From Chamaelirium japonicum (taxonomy: Eukaryota > Streptophyta > Magnoliopsida > Liliales > Melanthiaceae), in the NCBI GenBank assembly GCA_947650365.1, contig OX393549.1:82042819-82106818 (forward strand): a stretch of DNA of 64,000 nucleotides, given 5' to 3'. Made by a program: the position numbers and the translations under genes. Position 1 is the stretch's first letter. Every line of letters begins with the position of its first letter. Shown here one piece after another: positions 1 to 12,549 of this stretch. The notes beneath the pieces were generated by a model. It made no database searches. It saw nothing but the letters and a program-made list of their open reading frames with translations, and was not told where the DNA came from.

Positions 1-227
1 TGGTTGGGGTGTCCCATCACTTTCTAAAAATTAGATTGCAAAAAGCAAACATGTGATGTGAAAAATACTTAAACCCATCTCCCTCCCCTCTCTACGAGGT
101 ACAGATCGACAACTAATATAACCAGTCCAAAGATGCACCGACAGTCGAGCAATATCCAGAGTCCAAAGATATCCCATTCTTTGAATTAAAAACCAAAATA
201 TTTGTGAGTTCCTTAGGAGAAACATAC

Positions 228-3200
228 CTGAAAAGGGGACATGTCAAACATGGATAAAGGAGAAGCCATTGGCATGATAGGCGATCCTGGGGCCATATGC
301 TGGATACGAGCGGGCATGCTGGGTGAACTGTGATGCGCAGAAACATGTAGATTGTTGATGCCACCCTCACCAAGACCCACTGCAGAAGATACTGAATTGT
401 GCTTCCAGTCCAGTTGATTCCCAGTAGGAATATAAGTCGTACCCATAAAACTCAATCCTACTTGCCCAAATTGTCCAACCGGAGTAAAATGATTGTAGAC
501 AACCATATGAGGAGGGACTTGAACGCCTGGGATTCCTCCAGGAGGACCGATGAAAGGACCAGTAAACCCTGCTGGAGGGCCATAGATAGAGTCCACAGTA
601 GAATGGCACTGTGGCCAAGGCCCAAGTTGCCCTGAGCCCAATGTGGTACTTTTGTGTGGTTGTGTCTGGTTGCCAGCTGACTCATCATGGGGACCGAAGG
701 CAAAAATTGGGCCCCCTAACATTGGTGGTGTCATCTCAAAGCAGGGGAAATGGGTAGGTGGCGTCGCAGGGAACTGTGAGAACATTGGGCCAGAAGTACT
801 TTGTGGACTTGGTAAAGGATGCCATAATGGGAGAGATGGAGGCTCCACCAAAAGATCTGCACGAAGAGCAGCAGTAGGGGACTCTTCAGCTTTCGAGCGA
901 CCTGTTACTTCTTGACTGACTGTCAAACCTGATACAAAATTCAACACATCAACAGAGAGTTAGGGATATAAAAAAAGGAAAAATTGCAATGACCTCCCCT
1001 CACTTTTGAAATATTGCAGTAACCTCCCCTAAGGTTTGGGCTAATTGCAATGACCTCCCCTCACTTTGAAATATTGCACTGACCTCTCTTAAGGTTTCGT
1101 TTTATTGGCAGCAACCTCCCCTAGACAAATGGTTATGGACTATGTCATCAAATAAGTCTGAAAACACCTAAAATTTGAAAAATGAATTTGACAAGCAAGA
1201 TATAAACTCGACACAGAGGATGGCTAATTGTATTTTCAGAGTTGTTAAAGATTTATTCATAATTTTTAAAATTAATAAATAAGGGTAAAATGGGTATTTT
1301 TAGACTTATTTGATGACATAGTCCATTTTTGTTTGTCTAAGGGAGGTTACCGCCAATAAAACGAAACTTCATGAGAGGTCAGTGCAATATTTCAAAAGTG
1401 AGGGGAGGACACAGCAATTTTCCCTAAAAAAACTACTAAAACCAAGCACAAAGCCATCTTGCTACAGTCGAAGATCCAACAATCACCTCCTGATGTTAAC
1501 ATGGTGGCATCTGAAACACTGAAGCTTTTGGGATCTGAAACAGAAACTGAGCAGGCCCCTAACATGTTCCCAATTATCTCATCATTGCTACTAATAGCAG
1601 CAACTGCTACGGCGGAAGCAGCTGCTTCAGCTTCAGCTTCAGCCTCAGGATCTTCTAGATGTGCGCAAGATTCATTGGGGCGCTTCTCTTTATCAAAGAA
1701 CACAGTGCAAACATCTGAACTACCAGAACCTGGAGATCCAATTACATTGGAGATGGCACGGCTGAGAGGAGGTAGAATTGTTGGAGATGTAACAGCACCT
1801 AAAAATGGATTTTTTTTTTGGGTAAGTCTGAATGCAAAACCAAAAATTCAAACTTAAGTAAATTTTAAGAAGAGATTCTCACCAAATTGAATTTTCTCCC
1901 CAGCAAGCAAGGAATTAAGGGAATTTGCTGAAGAAGAAAAAGATTTTTCTTGAATCATATTAGACGATGACGGATTGGGCTCGTGACCAATGCTGGAAGC
2001 GGCATGTGAATCAAATCGAGCTGCCTGCATAGCCTCATCAAGTTGACTCTGGGTTAAGGCCATCACCTGGCAATGCTTGATGCCGACAAGTCAGATGATG
2101 CATGAACTACAAGGGTCAGTCGTACGACAATAAAGAAGATATACATCTTAGCTTAACGGGTTAACTATTGAAAAGGATGGCTTCCAAAAGTAATATCAAC
2201 TCCAATATAGATGAACAAAACATTAAGTTCCTTTTTCTCCAACTATTGAAAAGGATGGCTTCCAAAAGTAATATCAACTCCAGTAATATCTAAGGAACTT
2301 ACTTCATGACATATTAATCCCACTTACCCATTGAAGAAGCTGATAAGCAGAATTTGAACCAGTTTTAATCGAGGATAGTCCAAGATCGTAACTTAAACTG
2401 ACAAGTCATGCGATATTTATAGGTTTAGAATCGATATTATGGCATATACAGCCCCTAACAAATATTGATATTACAAATAACACCCTCACTTTTTAAGTCT
2501 TATTAATAACCCCCTCACATAGCTCGATTTTGGAAGAAGAAAAACAACTGAAGCTAATTTTTTTTACCACTTTACCTTGGACTACTCGACCTTTGTGTAC
2601 GTCATCGTCATCGCTGCCCGTGCAGGCCATCGTCCTACTCCTACCTTCTTGTCATCATCCTCATCCCGCCACCTTCTTTCTCCCCCAGAATGACGGTGGT
2701 GTGCACGAGCACCGGTGACGGCCATGGGTAAGATGGTCATAAAGTTGTCCATATGGGGCATTTTGAATAAATCAAGATACGTGAGGGGGTTAATAATAAA
2801 ACTTAATAAGTGAGCGGCTATTTATAATATCAATATGTGTAAGGGTTTATATGCAAAAAACCCATTAGAACATGGTAGCATTTGCTATACTTGTGGCCAA
2901 TATGTTGAATGTACAATATAGAACACCTTCACTTACAAACCATATAGACAGACTAATTACTAACAAGCTCACTTATTTGTACCGTTTAGTACACTTCGCC
3001 TTTGACATGGAATCATGGATTAGGTACTTTGAAGTCAACGTCAAATAGAAGGCTTGGCAGTATGCTCCCTAAAAAAGGCAAATTACCATCAAATTTGTAC
3101 ATGCATGCATGACGCATACTCGGAATCCATTTGTGCTCAAAGGACAGAACAAAGGTAAATCACCATCTGTACAGGAAGAATTTGAAGCTACCACATCGTA

Positions 3201-6200
3201 AGCCCTCCTAGTAGGTTTTTTTTTTTGGATGCTAACCATAACACAACTCTCAACCCTCCATGGCATGATGACACATATTAAAACCTAATGTATGGATGTG
3301 ATGTAATTTAAGACACAAAGAAGGATAAGAACAAGATCAACGCAAACAACATACACAGAATTAATTACTTGTTGTATTGTCCATTCTATGACACCATTTG
3401 AATCACTTCAAGTTGAACTGATAATATGCTCCCTTACAAACACTTTAAAATTGAATTCACTGGCAATAAATATCTGTCGAACGACTCCTATAGCAAGCTG
3501 AGTGCCTTTAAAAAATTTCTACCTACGGTACTCACCTCTGACTTGGAAAATCAATATCTTTTGAGTGAGAATTAGTCTGTAGTGTTGCCACAACAAAGGT
3601 AACTAAGGCCTCAATACATATCCTTGGCTAGTGATGAGGGTCCAAATGTCGTTACTAATGAACCTATTCTTCAAACTTGTACCTATAAAATGACAGGTTT
3701 TACGTCTCAGATGACAGCACGTATGCTGTTCCCGGCCTTGAACTTTGTAACCAATAAGGTAAATCATCCTACCCACAAACTAGCATTCTACGTTTCTTGG
3801 CAAGCCCCTCTCTTGCTAAATTGCCTAAGCTAAGTTTCGATCAGGAATTAATCTGAGAGGGTTGATGTCAAATTGATCGCGGGTCAATATTCTTGTCAAT
3901 CTTTTTGCGGAGCCTCTTTAATTAGCTGTGCCCCATAGTCGACGCGAATAAAATTTGAATGATAATGATAATTAGATGGCAACAAACAAGGTCACATCTT
4001 CCTAAGGTCAAATATAAATATCATACTTTCAGGTTAATCACATCTGTCAATTACATGCTCTTTTATACAAACATGTATAGAAAAAAACAATCGATGAATT
4101 GCACATAATGAGACCTTCCTAAGGAAGAAGTACAGAAAAGACATAGTTAATATAATAAGAACTTAATGATTCAGTTTGAAAACGTATGGCAGCATAGAAG
4201 TGTTGCATATTAACTTCACTATAAACAACTAACGTAGTAATTTAAAAAGAGCAATGGTATTCAACCATCCGGGTTTCCATCCGGATGGGGCCATCCTGAC
4301 ATGGAATCTAACTAGAACCGTCCCTTTGCGGGATGACCATTCGGAACTGGGTGCAAAGGGCAGCTGTGATAAGTGCCACATCAGGATGGCCCAAGCCGGA
4401 TGGAAACCAGGATGACTGAATAACATTTTTTATTTAATAATATGTGATCTACATTGATATTGAGTGATGAGTTTCTTTAGAGTAGAAACATGTAAGACAA
4501 AAAAAGCAGGCTATAAACAAAACCACCTTCAGTATAAGTATAACCAAAATTTGCATGACGCGACAGTATTAAGCTATATTGGTTCTTTATACATATAATG
4601 CAAAGAGAAAGGAAACCAAGCAAAACATTCACTTTATATCAAGAAGCCTTTTCCGATGATTTATGTCTGCACTCTACATATCCCAAGTAAAAGATGTATA
4701 AATTTAGTTAATTTTGATATCGTCTGACTTGAACCTTGGTAGCAAAGTTAGTGGTTGCAATATATCGATTCACAGCATATGGGAGCAAGATTGGATGCAA
4801 GAATCTCCAAGTCACAAAGGCCTAGGTACAGCTCCTTGCCACCTATTTAGATGTCAAAGTCATTCTAAAAGCAGCTATTCTAAAATTTTGTACTAGCACA
4901 AATGGTAAAATGGTGCCAAAGATACGCCAAACATGCAAGTTGACCGATATCATAGTATGTACAGTCTAATTTGCGATAGAGACATTTGTCAACTCATGAT
5001 GTTTTATTTCCTATTTTTTGTAGCTAATTCGCATTACGTGCAATACAGTTACTGTGTGACTTTAATGTATGTTGCAGCAGGTAATAGCATATTAGATATA
5101 CACATATATATGTTTAATTTAAACATCATGATTTAAACTGGAAGCAGAGGGGGGGTGTATGGGCTGTACATTAACACCACAGTTGAAGGAACTCAATTTT
5201 GCACTGAAAATGACCAGTAACCAATAAAGATAGCTATTCAGAACAATTAAAATAAGATGTAATAATTTACAAATATGTTGTCTAAAAGAACAGAATGGTT
5301 GGTCGCATCAGAGCAGAGAGCATATGAAATTAAATCAGCCGATACATGATGGTTACAAGCAAGACTATGTTCATTACAAGCAAAAACATCTAGGTTGTGA
5401 TAAAAAAAATCGACAGCAGGTAACAGCAATAAAATGTATTGGCAATTTAAAACTAATAAATCCTAAGTGAGAAGAAACCAAGCCTAAACATTGCCACTTC
5501 ATACATACGAGGTTACCTGTTGATTTATGTCCACATTGCCCCAGGAACCCAAAGGCATTGAAGTATTGTCGTAAACTCCATTTTTGTTTCCAAATGATAA
5601 GCCTTTTATAAACTTTGTCCTGCCACTAGATATGGCAGACACATTGCTTGTCTGGCTAGGCCTGCGCAAGAGTATGTTATCAAGGTATCCAATATGCATA
5701 AAGAATATAGAAGTCATTCAAGTGACATGCCATACTTCAAAATCGTGGATACTGTATCCGAACCAACATTTAATGCAGGGGTGCCTATTGGCGGTAAGCC
5801 CTGAGATGCAACACTGGCAGTGAATACAGGAGATGCCTCAAGACCAGCAAAGCCCTTTCCATCAACGTTAACTGAGATACAATGAACTTTATTTTGTGAA
5901 TCTCCAATCATAGATGCTACTTCTCTGTTGGAATTAGATGTAACCCCATTACTTTTAGGAACAACACGTCTCCGAGGTTCCTGGTACGAGCCAAACAAGA
6001 ATAAACACATTAACATTTTCCTCACCAAGAGTACGAGGTAACGATGAGAATGACCAAATGCAAAGCTGCATTACCTTTATAACCCTGGAATTGGCCTTCA
6101 ATTCCTTTTCCCTTTTTTCTCGCCTGTCATTCAGCATCTGCCTCTTAGACCTTACCTGAATGAAGTCATCCTCATCACTAGGAGCTTCAATGCCCGGTTG

Positions 6201-9200
6201 TTTGAAAACTTGGACAACACCACTCTGCCGAGGAGCATCAACATCGGCCTCAGAACTCCCTTTACTTTTCATGTTTACCTCTCCAGTATGGGAATTTTCA
6301 AGAGAAGACATGCGCTTCTTAGATGATATGTCATCCTTTCCAGAGACTTTATCAATATTGCCATCGGATATCACCATTCGCAAACAATGAGCACCTGAAT
6401 TTGAGTTTTCTGATTCAATCATCATCTTGGCTGAGTTACATAAAACAGCAACCTTCCTAACCCCAAACCTTGCAGAGTTCCCTGACAACCTCACGTCGAG
6501 ATTTGGCTTTCCATCCTGTCCAGCATAGTTAAATGATTGTACAGCTTCAGACTGTCTCCTCTCAGCAATCTCTCGAACTCTAAACTCTGTTCTCCGGGTA
6601 ATTCTTCGGGGCCTCCGCTGAAAACTCCGCTGAAAATCATTTAAATCAGTTTGTGAAATTTCTGGTCCTGACAACGATGATCTTGAACTAGCACTCCGCA
6701 CGGTAGAAGCACTCTTCCCTCTGCTACCAGATACCATGCCTGATGCCTTTGAAAAGAAATGAGAAGAATTTTGTTCAACATGCAAATGGGATTCTTTGTT
6801 ATTAGACACGGGTCTATAATTACTCTTCAGAGTAACATCACGAACACCACAGTGTACAGCCTGTGAAGCTGAGGCATATCTACTTCTAACCTCACCAAAA
6901 ATAGAACTCCTAGTTTGACTCTGAGATGCTACATCATTTCTTGGAGGTCCTGGCAATGCATTCCTCGGCCTACATTCTATGGCAACATGGGACAAATCAA
7001 AGGGCTTCGTGACAAGACCGGGCTGTTTATCTATCGGAAGTTCAGAAGGAGTCACTTTATCTTCCGAGACATTCAGAGAGGAAGATTCTTGACTTGCATC
7101 TACTGAGCCCCCAAGGTTCTGGCTCAAAGAATAATGAGCTGAAGCAGGTGGCTGAACGAAGGACACAGCTTGAGGAGCTAATGGCAAAATGCCCTGCGAA
7201 ATCGGTGATGTGTATCTCAGCTGACCAAACTGGAACAAAGGAGACTGTGAAGAGTGCAATTGTGTAATAGAAGGGCCAACATGGGGATGTGGATGCAGTG
7301 GCATCTGAATAGAACCAACCTGGATTGCTTGAACAGGAGATGGTATCAGAGAAGGACCAGAAAACAGGCCAAACTGAAGTTTAATAGGTGCTTCAGGCTG
7401 CCTAGAAGCATTACAAACTGAGGATAAGATGGGCTGAACTGGGGATGTAGAAGGCATCGGTGAGCTTAAGGCGGATGACACCAACTGTTTAGCTGCCAAT
7501 CCTGAACCACTAGTTGCTTCAACACTATCTGAAGTATAACTGGTGGATACTACTGGATCAAGAACCAACTCTTGAAGTACCTTTTCAGTTTCATTTATAA
7601 TTCCGAAAGAGTCACTTCTAGTCTCCTCAGGAGAAGCATTCACGGCTTCCAGCCTAGGGCCATCACTACTGGTCAGTTCTTGTGCGGCACCAACAAAAGC
7701 TGCCTCGACTCCGGCTGTCATGTCTGTGGTCCTGGAAGTCTCTTCAAACTCGTCATTCATAGGAATCTTAACTTCAACACCCTCATCAAATCCTAAAACC
7801 ATCTGGTCCACTTGACTAGTATCCAGCACATCTGATTGAATATCTTCAAACTCCAGGGCTGGGACAAGATTCTCACCATTGATTTCTTGTCCTTCCTCTT
7901 CTTCCTGGTAGCCATTGTCGTCGTCATCGTACTCTTCTTGCTCTGGCATTGTTCCATGGTTTTCAGTAGCCCACTCGTCATCTTCTCCATGACCGACTGT
8001 GCTTGAAGTCTCGATTATATTTGTGTTTCCGACCTCTAATGCTGACACATTGTGCTCGTTGTCAGACAGAACAGTTTGTTCCCTAACAGCAGAAGTTGGC
8101 AGTGCCTGGGGGTCTTCAGATTCATCCAAGTCATCATTCGAGAGATGGGTGGGTGAAGTAGGAGGACTTGAAACAGAAAGGGAAGACTGTGAATCACATC
8201 TCCGGCTCTTCATGGCCTCATTCTGTGCTGAAGGGATAGTATTCTCTGCAAGTAATGTAGTTGTTTTAGGTCGTTGAAGCATCTCTTCATATTCACGGTC
8301 ATAGATCGTTTCTTCAGCTTTTCCTACATGCTGGTATCTCATTTCGCTTTCCAGAAATGGTGACGAATCAGGATGTTGAGTAGCAGCTCTAAATGAGCTT
8401 TTGTGTGTGGAGAACATGGATGGAGGTGGAAGCACACGAGGCTGTCTCAAGGAATAACGAGATCTTCCAAATGATGGAAATTCATCAACCTCAGAGTTCT
8501 GATATGATCTTTCGGCATAAGGAGCATGGGGACTTCCACGAGAACGGCCAGGTCCCAACACAGCATCACCAAACTTATCATTATCAAGAAAATGAGGATT
8601 ACTTTCAGAATTCCTACTGAAAGAATCACCATCCCCTCCAACGTTCCATCTGTTTCCCCTCGAATGAGGCAAATCATCTGACACCGGTGAAGGTTCTGAT
8701 GTTCTATCTTTAGAAGAAAGCCCAACAGATGTTCCAAGGTTGCCATGAATCTCTTTCCTAGAAAAGACTCTACCAAAATTGGATGGATCACTCCTTAAAT
8801 TGTGGTGATCATTCTCTTGTTCATGTGAAAAGAACATTGAGCTATTCCCGTTATCATATGTACCTCTTCTCCAACTATTTGCATGTTGTCCTTTCTCCAC
8901 AAACGAAGAATTTCCATCCCTGGAAGAGTGAGGCTTCGAACCTGCATCAAAAACTCTTTTCATGTTTGAGGAATCAGATGATGTCATGCTAGGGATGCGT
9001 TCCACCATTCTCTCACCATCTTCCCACTCTCCAATATCTGCATGCTTTAGAAAATTTCTTTCCTTTGCAGACTCAGGCAGTGGTTGCTCACCTACAGCAG
9101 ATGGAAGTCTATCCGCCTTTAGGTTAGCTTCAGCCTGCCTCTTCGCAATCCTTTCCTCCAACTCCAAAAGTTTTTTTCGTGCAGCCTCCTTCCTTCTTTC

Positions 9201-11069
9201 CTCCTCCATAAGAATCATCCTCTTCTCCTCTTCCCTCGCAATCTTTTGCTCCTCGGTTCTTTTCACAGCATCCAGTCTCTCCTGGTCAGCTCTCCAAGCA
9301 GCCTCTCTTGCCTCTTCTTCAAGCCGCCGCCTCCGTTCCACCTCTTCCCTAGCCAGCCTTTCTCCTTCCTCTTGTTCTTTCCTGGCAAGCTCCAAAACCT
9401 TGGCTTGCTGTTCAACTATCTGTTGACGCTCCAGCTCTTGCATCCTTTGAACTCTCTCGATCTCAGCTTCAAAAGATTCTCTTGCAAGATCATGGAAATC
9501 AGCTTGTTTCTGCATGTCTTTCTTCTTCTTGAATACTTTTACATTTACCTCACCAATTAGCTCTCCTGAAAAAGGACCGCCGCTGTCAAGACCAGCATCC
9601 TCAAGGTATGGTTTCCCATTATTAGAGATCAACCGTTTTTCTCTTCCAAATTTCAGTATGGGGTCATTCAGAGAAAACCCTTTACTCCCAGTAGAGAATG
9701 GGCCTCTGGCTATCGTGCTATTCTGGAAGGCATCTCCTCTGTACTGATTATTGGAAGGATCGCCGTATCGGCCACGCATATTCCGATCAGCAGCTCTTCC
9801 ATTGAATGTACCTGCTAAATTTCTCCCGTTCTGAATGCTAGTTTCAGAGCTCAGATCTCTCCTAGTATACCAATTATCTTGAGCGCCATTACTAAATCCA
9901 TCCCGAGCATGCTCTACACGAGGCAGATGAGCGTAATTACTCTCTTTACTCGTCTCTCTGCTAACACCAAAAGCCTTCGCACCATCTCTATCTCTATCAT
10001 CTCTGGTTTCACGGAAACTGAACCAATCTCTTGGTTGTGGTGTTCTCCAAGAGATTGAATCGCGGCCGTCTTTACCCGGAGCAGTAAAATCACTCCTAAA
10101 TGAATCCCCTCTGAGGAACACCTTGGATGGCAGACAGCCACCTTCAACATCACGAGCACCTCGGCCATTGGAAAAATCCACCTCGGTTCTTGAGAACCCA
10201 CGATCTCGATCTCGTTCCGGGACAGTGAGGACCGTGTCGCGCTCATCATCAGCCCAGTCAGACGTGTGGGACAGACGGATGACCGGGAGTGGGCCCGGCA
10301 AGTACCCATCCTGCTTTCGAAACTGCTCCCGAGCGCCCGGCTTCCTGTTCGAACCCTCATCCCTTTCGGGCACACTACTTGAGATGAGACGAGAGGATCT
10401 CATTTGGGGGCGCATGTCAAGAGGGGACTGCAACTCGGGTCTCTCACTACGCCCATAAGAGGCCCCCTCGCCCGGCTGCTTCTGCTTCTGACTGAAGGTG
10501 TCCTTCTGTTTCGGGCCCAAAGAGATGGTGGCTCGCAGAGAAGGGAAGTCCTCGCCCCTCAAGAAAACAGCTTTTTCCACCGCCGCAGATGGAAAAGAGT
10601 GGGGCAACGGCTGCCCAATGACCCGGGCGGCAGGTGGCATGTAGCCCGCCTGCTGATGGCCTGATCTGCCCGGCGACGCCGGGCCTCCAGCACTGCCATC
10701 CCTGTCTTGGAAAAGCGGCGGCAGGCCCGGCTTGGTCCATCCAGTGGTCGAAGATCCACTCCCAGATCCGAGGCCGGAGCTCCCAGGCCTGCCCGAGGCT
10801 CCTAGCACGGATGTCAAATCGGACCGCTCGTGCTCCTTCCTCAGAGAGGGCAGGTTCAGCGGGGGCGGAACCGAGAGCTTCAGCGGTCCCTTCTGCCCCG
10901 CCGAACCCGAGCTCCGGGGCCGCGACAGGACCACCATGCCACCGCCTCCGGCAGCACCAGGGCGGGCCCGGCCATTCCCGACGCCGGGGGAGGAGGAAGA
11001 GGAGCTTCGATTTGGCTGCCCGTAGGATCTGTTCAGATTGACGGAGACGAACTTGCTCGGATGGGCCAT
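228..11069 (-). CDS. BAT2-N domain protein (large coiled-coil protein), 3' end off the left edge
   Basis: Six coding exons are readable on the minus strand: 11069-6075, 5980-5736, 5661-5517, 2066-1883, 1798-1487 and 928-228. All have GT-AG borders and compatible phases, giving about 2194 residues before the gene leaves the window. The start is placed at 11069 (MAHPSKFVSVNLNRSYGQ) because plant relatives begin this way; an in-frame ATG at 11147 would add 26 residues. The N-terminal region (to about residue 180) has the BAT2-N pattern, with LSVPPPLNLPSLRKEHER and FLRGEDFPSL. A charged E/R/K coiled coil follows at about residues 513-650, then long disordered S/P/Q-rich stretches. Late exons carry family-specific blocks such as SLLAGEKIQFG and GPIFAFGPHDES. 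The family resembles the Arabidopsis MOS1 paralogue type (At3g50370-like), probably acting in RNA or chromatin regulation; that role is inferred. The exon 5 donor is the least certain border. Confidence 0.88.
977..1424. repeat. MITE with long terminal inverted repeats in a BAT2-N gene intron
   Basis: The left arm (from 977, GGAAAAATTGCAATGACC) is the reverse complement of the right arm ending at 1424. Pairing continues for roughly 150 bp with few mismatches, past the shared block that reads ATGGACTATGTCATCAAA. The left arm contains an extra copy of about 60 bp of itself, so it is longer than the right arm. The 8-bp string TAAAAAAA flanks both sides (969-976 and 1425-1432) and fits a target duplication, although it is low-complexity. 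No coding capacity is seen. It lies in the intron between coding exons 5 and 6. Confidence 0.75.
2441..2856. repeat. MITE with about 85-bp terminal inverted repeats in BAT2-N intron
   Basis: The left arm, with ACAAATATTGATATTACAAA, is mirrored on the right near 2790-2856 as an imperfect reverse complement. Pairing runs through the shared CCCCCTCAC block at about 2511-2519 and its complement GTGAGGGGG at about 2781. The interior is short and has no convincing open frame. It sits in the 3.45-kb intron between exons 3 and 4. Target duplication not resolved. Confidence 0.65.
4253..4427. repeat. Short MITE (about 175 bp) with 47-bp inverted repeats
   Basis: The arms at 4253-4300 and 4380-4427 are near-perfect reverse complements. 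Each reads AATG(G/T)TATTCA, then a CATCC block and GTTTCCATCCGG. The interior is about 80 bp. It lies in the same 3.45-kb intron as the 2.4-kb MITE. No target duplication could be fixed. Confidence 0.7.
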
Positions 11070-11120
11070 ACCCGACCCCGGCGAGTACCTCCGGCAGGCG
11101 CCGAGCGCCGACACAGCATG

Positions 11121-11132
11121 AAACCCTAACCC
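11121..11132 (-). promoter_or_regulatory. Telo-box-like motif in the BAT2-N gene 5' leader
   Basis: AAACCCTAACCC on the plus strand lies about 50 bp upstream of the start codon at 11069, and a second AACCCTA occurs near 11227. Telo-boxes (AAACCCTA) are known to be common near the transcription starts of broadly expressed plant genes. A role here is inferred. Confidence 0.4.
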
Positions 11133-11524
11133 TTGATCTCTTAACACCGCGCTTGATCTTCTCTTTTATCTCCTTCGCCCCCTCCTCTAATCTATAGTCT
11201 ACGCGAGAAAAGCGATTGGGAAACAAAACCCTAGAGACCCTTTCTCGAATTGAGGAGCTTACGTCGCTGTCGGCGGGCGCTGTCTCGCGGTGGTCGGGGA
11301 GGTTACCGCCGCCGCCGAAGGGGCGGAAACTGGCCGCTCCTCGAAATGAATGAGACGAAGGGTGGGAAGAGAGAGAGAGAGGGGAGGCGGTCGAAAATGG
11401 CGTTATTAGGGTGGAAGTTCACACTGAAAGTAAAGAATAGAATTTGACCCTCTTGTTTGAGAGTGAGACCATACAAACTATGTAACAGAAGAGAAAGGTT
11501 AAAATTCTCCAAACAAAATAAACT

Positions 11525-11835
11525 AGCCGTAGAATTCTTTCACCAAAGTCGCTAGATAGCCGGCCACCTGATTATCCTCGTGAAGGATATAGTAGTAAAT
11601 TGGCACAATCACATAACAGGACATCATCAGAATCTCTCCTTTGAAGCTTTTGAATTGTCGATAACGAGTCCCCTTCTAGCCATATATTGGTTGACGTCCC
11701 AAGCCTGGTTGCTGCCTTGATACCTTCCCATGCTGCTCTTATCTCTGCTTGAGCAATTGTCGCCTGGACAATCGGTGTGCTACCCGCTGCTACTATGTTC
11801 CCCCTCCAGTCCCGTATAACAAAACCAACTCCAGC
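11525..11835 (-). pseudogene. RNase H domain fragment of a LINE-type retroelement
   Basis: Reading the minus strand from about 11835 gives GVGFVIRDWRGN, then AQAEIRAAWEGI with the catalytic-type Glu, then IWLEGDSLSTIQ with the catalytic-type Asp. After a frame change near 11585 the reading continues as HEDNQVAGYLATL, which matches the usual H-R-E-x-N-x-x-A-D-x-L-A end of plant retroelement RNase H domains. The first catalytic Asp region is missing, and a frameshift separates the two halves. No reverse transcriptase is attached. It is most likely a decayed LINE 3' fragment about 0.4 kb upstream of the BAT2-N gene. Confidence 0.7.
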
Positions 11836-12549
11836 TATTTACAGCACATATATTATAGGCCGCATAATTTTTAAGGGCAGCATTGGTAATTGGGCTGTCT
11901 TTAGTATTTTGTAGTGCAATGCGTCGTCCCATCCACCGTGTAGGTTGCCGCACATCCATTGCCGCCCATTCACCACACATCCATCATCGTCGGTCTATTC
12001 CAACCCCCTTTCCACCTCCTCTTTTCGCGTTCTGCTTCTTTCTCCTACATTCGAGCGTTTCAGCTCGAACCTTTTTATTGTACATCGACCATTCGAGGTC
12101 GAGTACGTCTACAGCCCATTCGGCCACTATTGACCAATCGGTCTTCGATGACCGAATGAGATATAGATGCGCTCAATCTCGAATGGTTGAATGCATGCTT
12201 TAGACTCGGTCTATAAGACTGAGAATAGGAGAGAGGAGGAGGAGAAGGAAGAAGGAGAAGGGAGGAAGGAGGAGTAAAAAGGAAGAAAAAAAAAGGGAGG
12301 AGGAGGAAGGGAGAAGGTAGTGGTGGATTTTATGGGGCCTGCAGCTGCGGATGCAAATGACGGTGTTGGGTGATGTCTTGCACGGAATGGACAGCGGCCC
12401 TGTGTTTCTCTCATCCATAGGCATGGTTCGCATAAGTGTAAGATGTTTTTTTTTTGTAAATGTGTTGTCCCTTGTAATCTGTGTAGTGTGAATAACTGAA
12501 CCCTAAAATTGATAAGCTTATCCTATTTACCAATTGCGCCCATGGTTTC

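Noticed and set aside
1459-1857. Plus-strand 132-codon frame
   Set aside because: It is antisense to coding exon 5 of the BAT2-N gene, which fits the family in phase.
8962-11129. Plus-strand open frames opposite the BAT2-N first exon
   Set aside because: They are antisense shadows of a long, low-complexity GC-rich coding exon and resemble no known protein.
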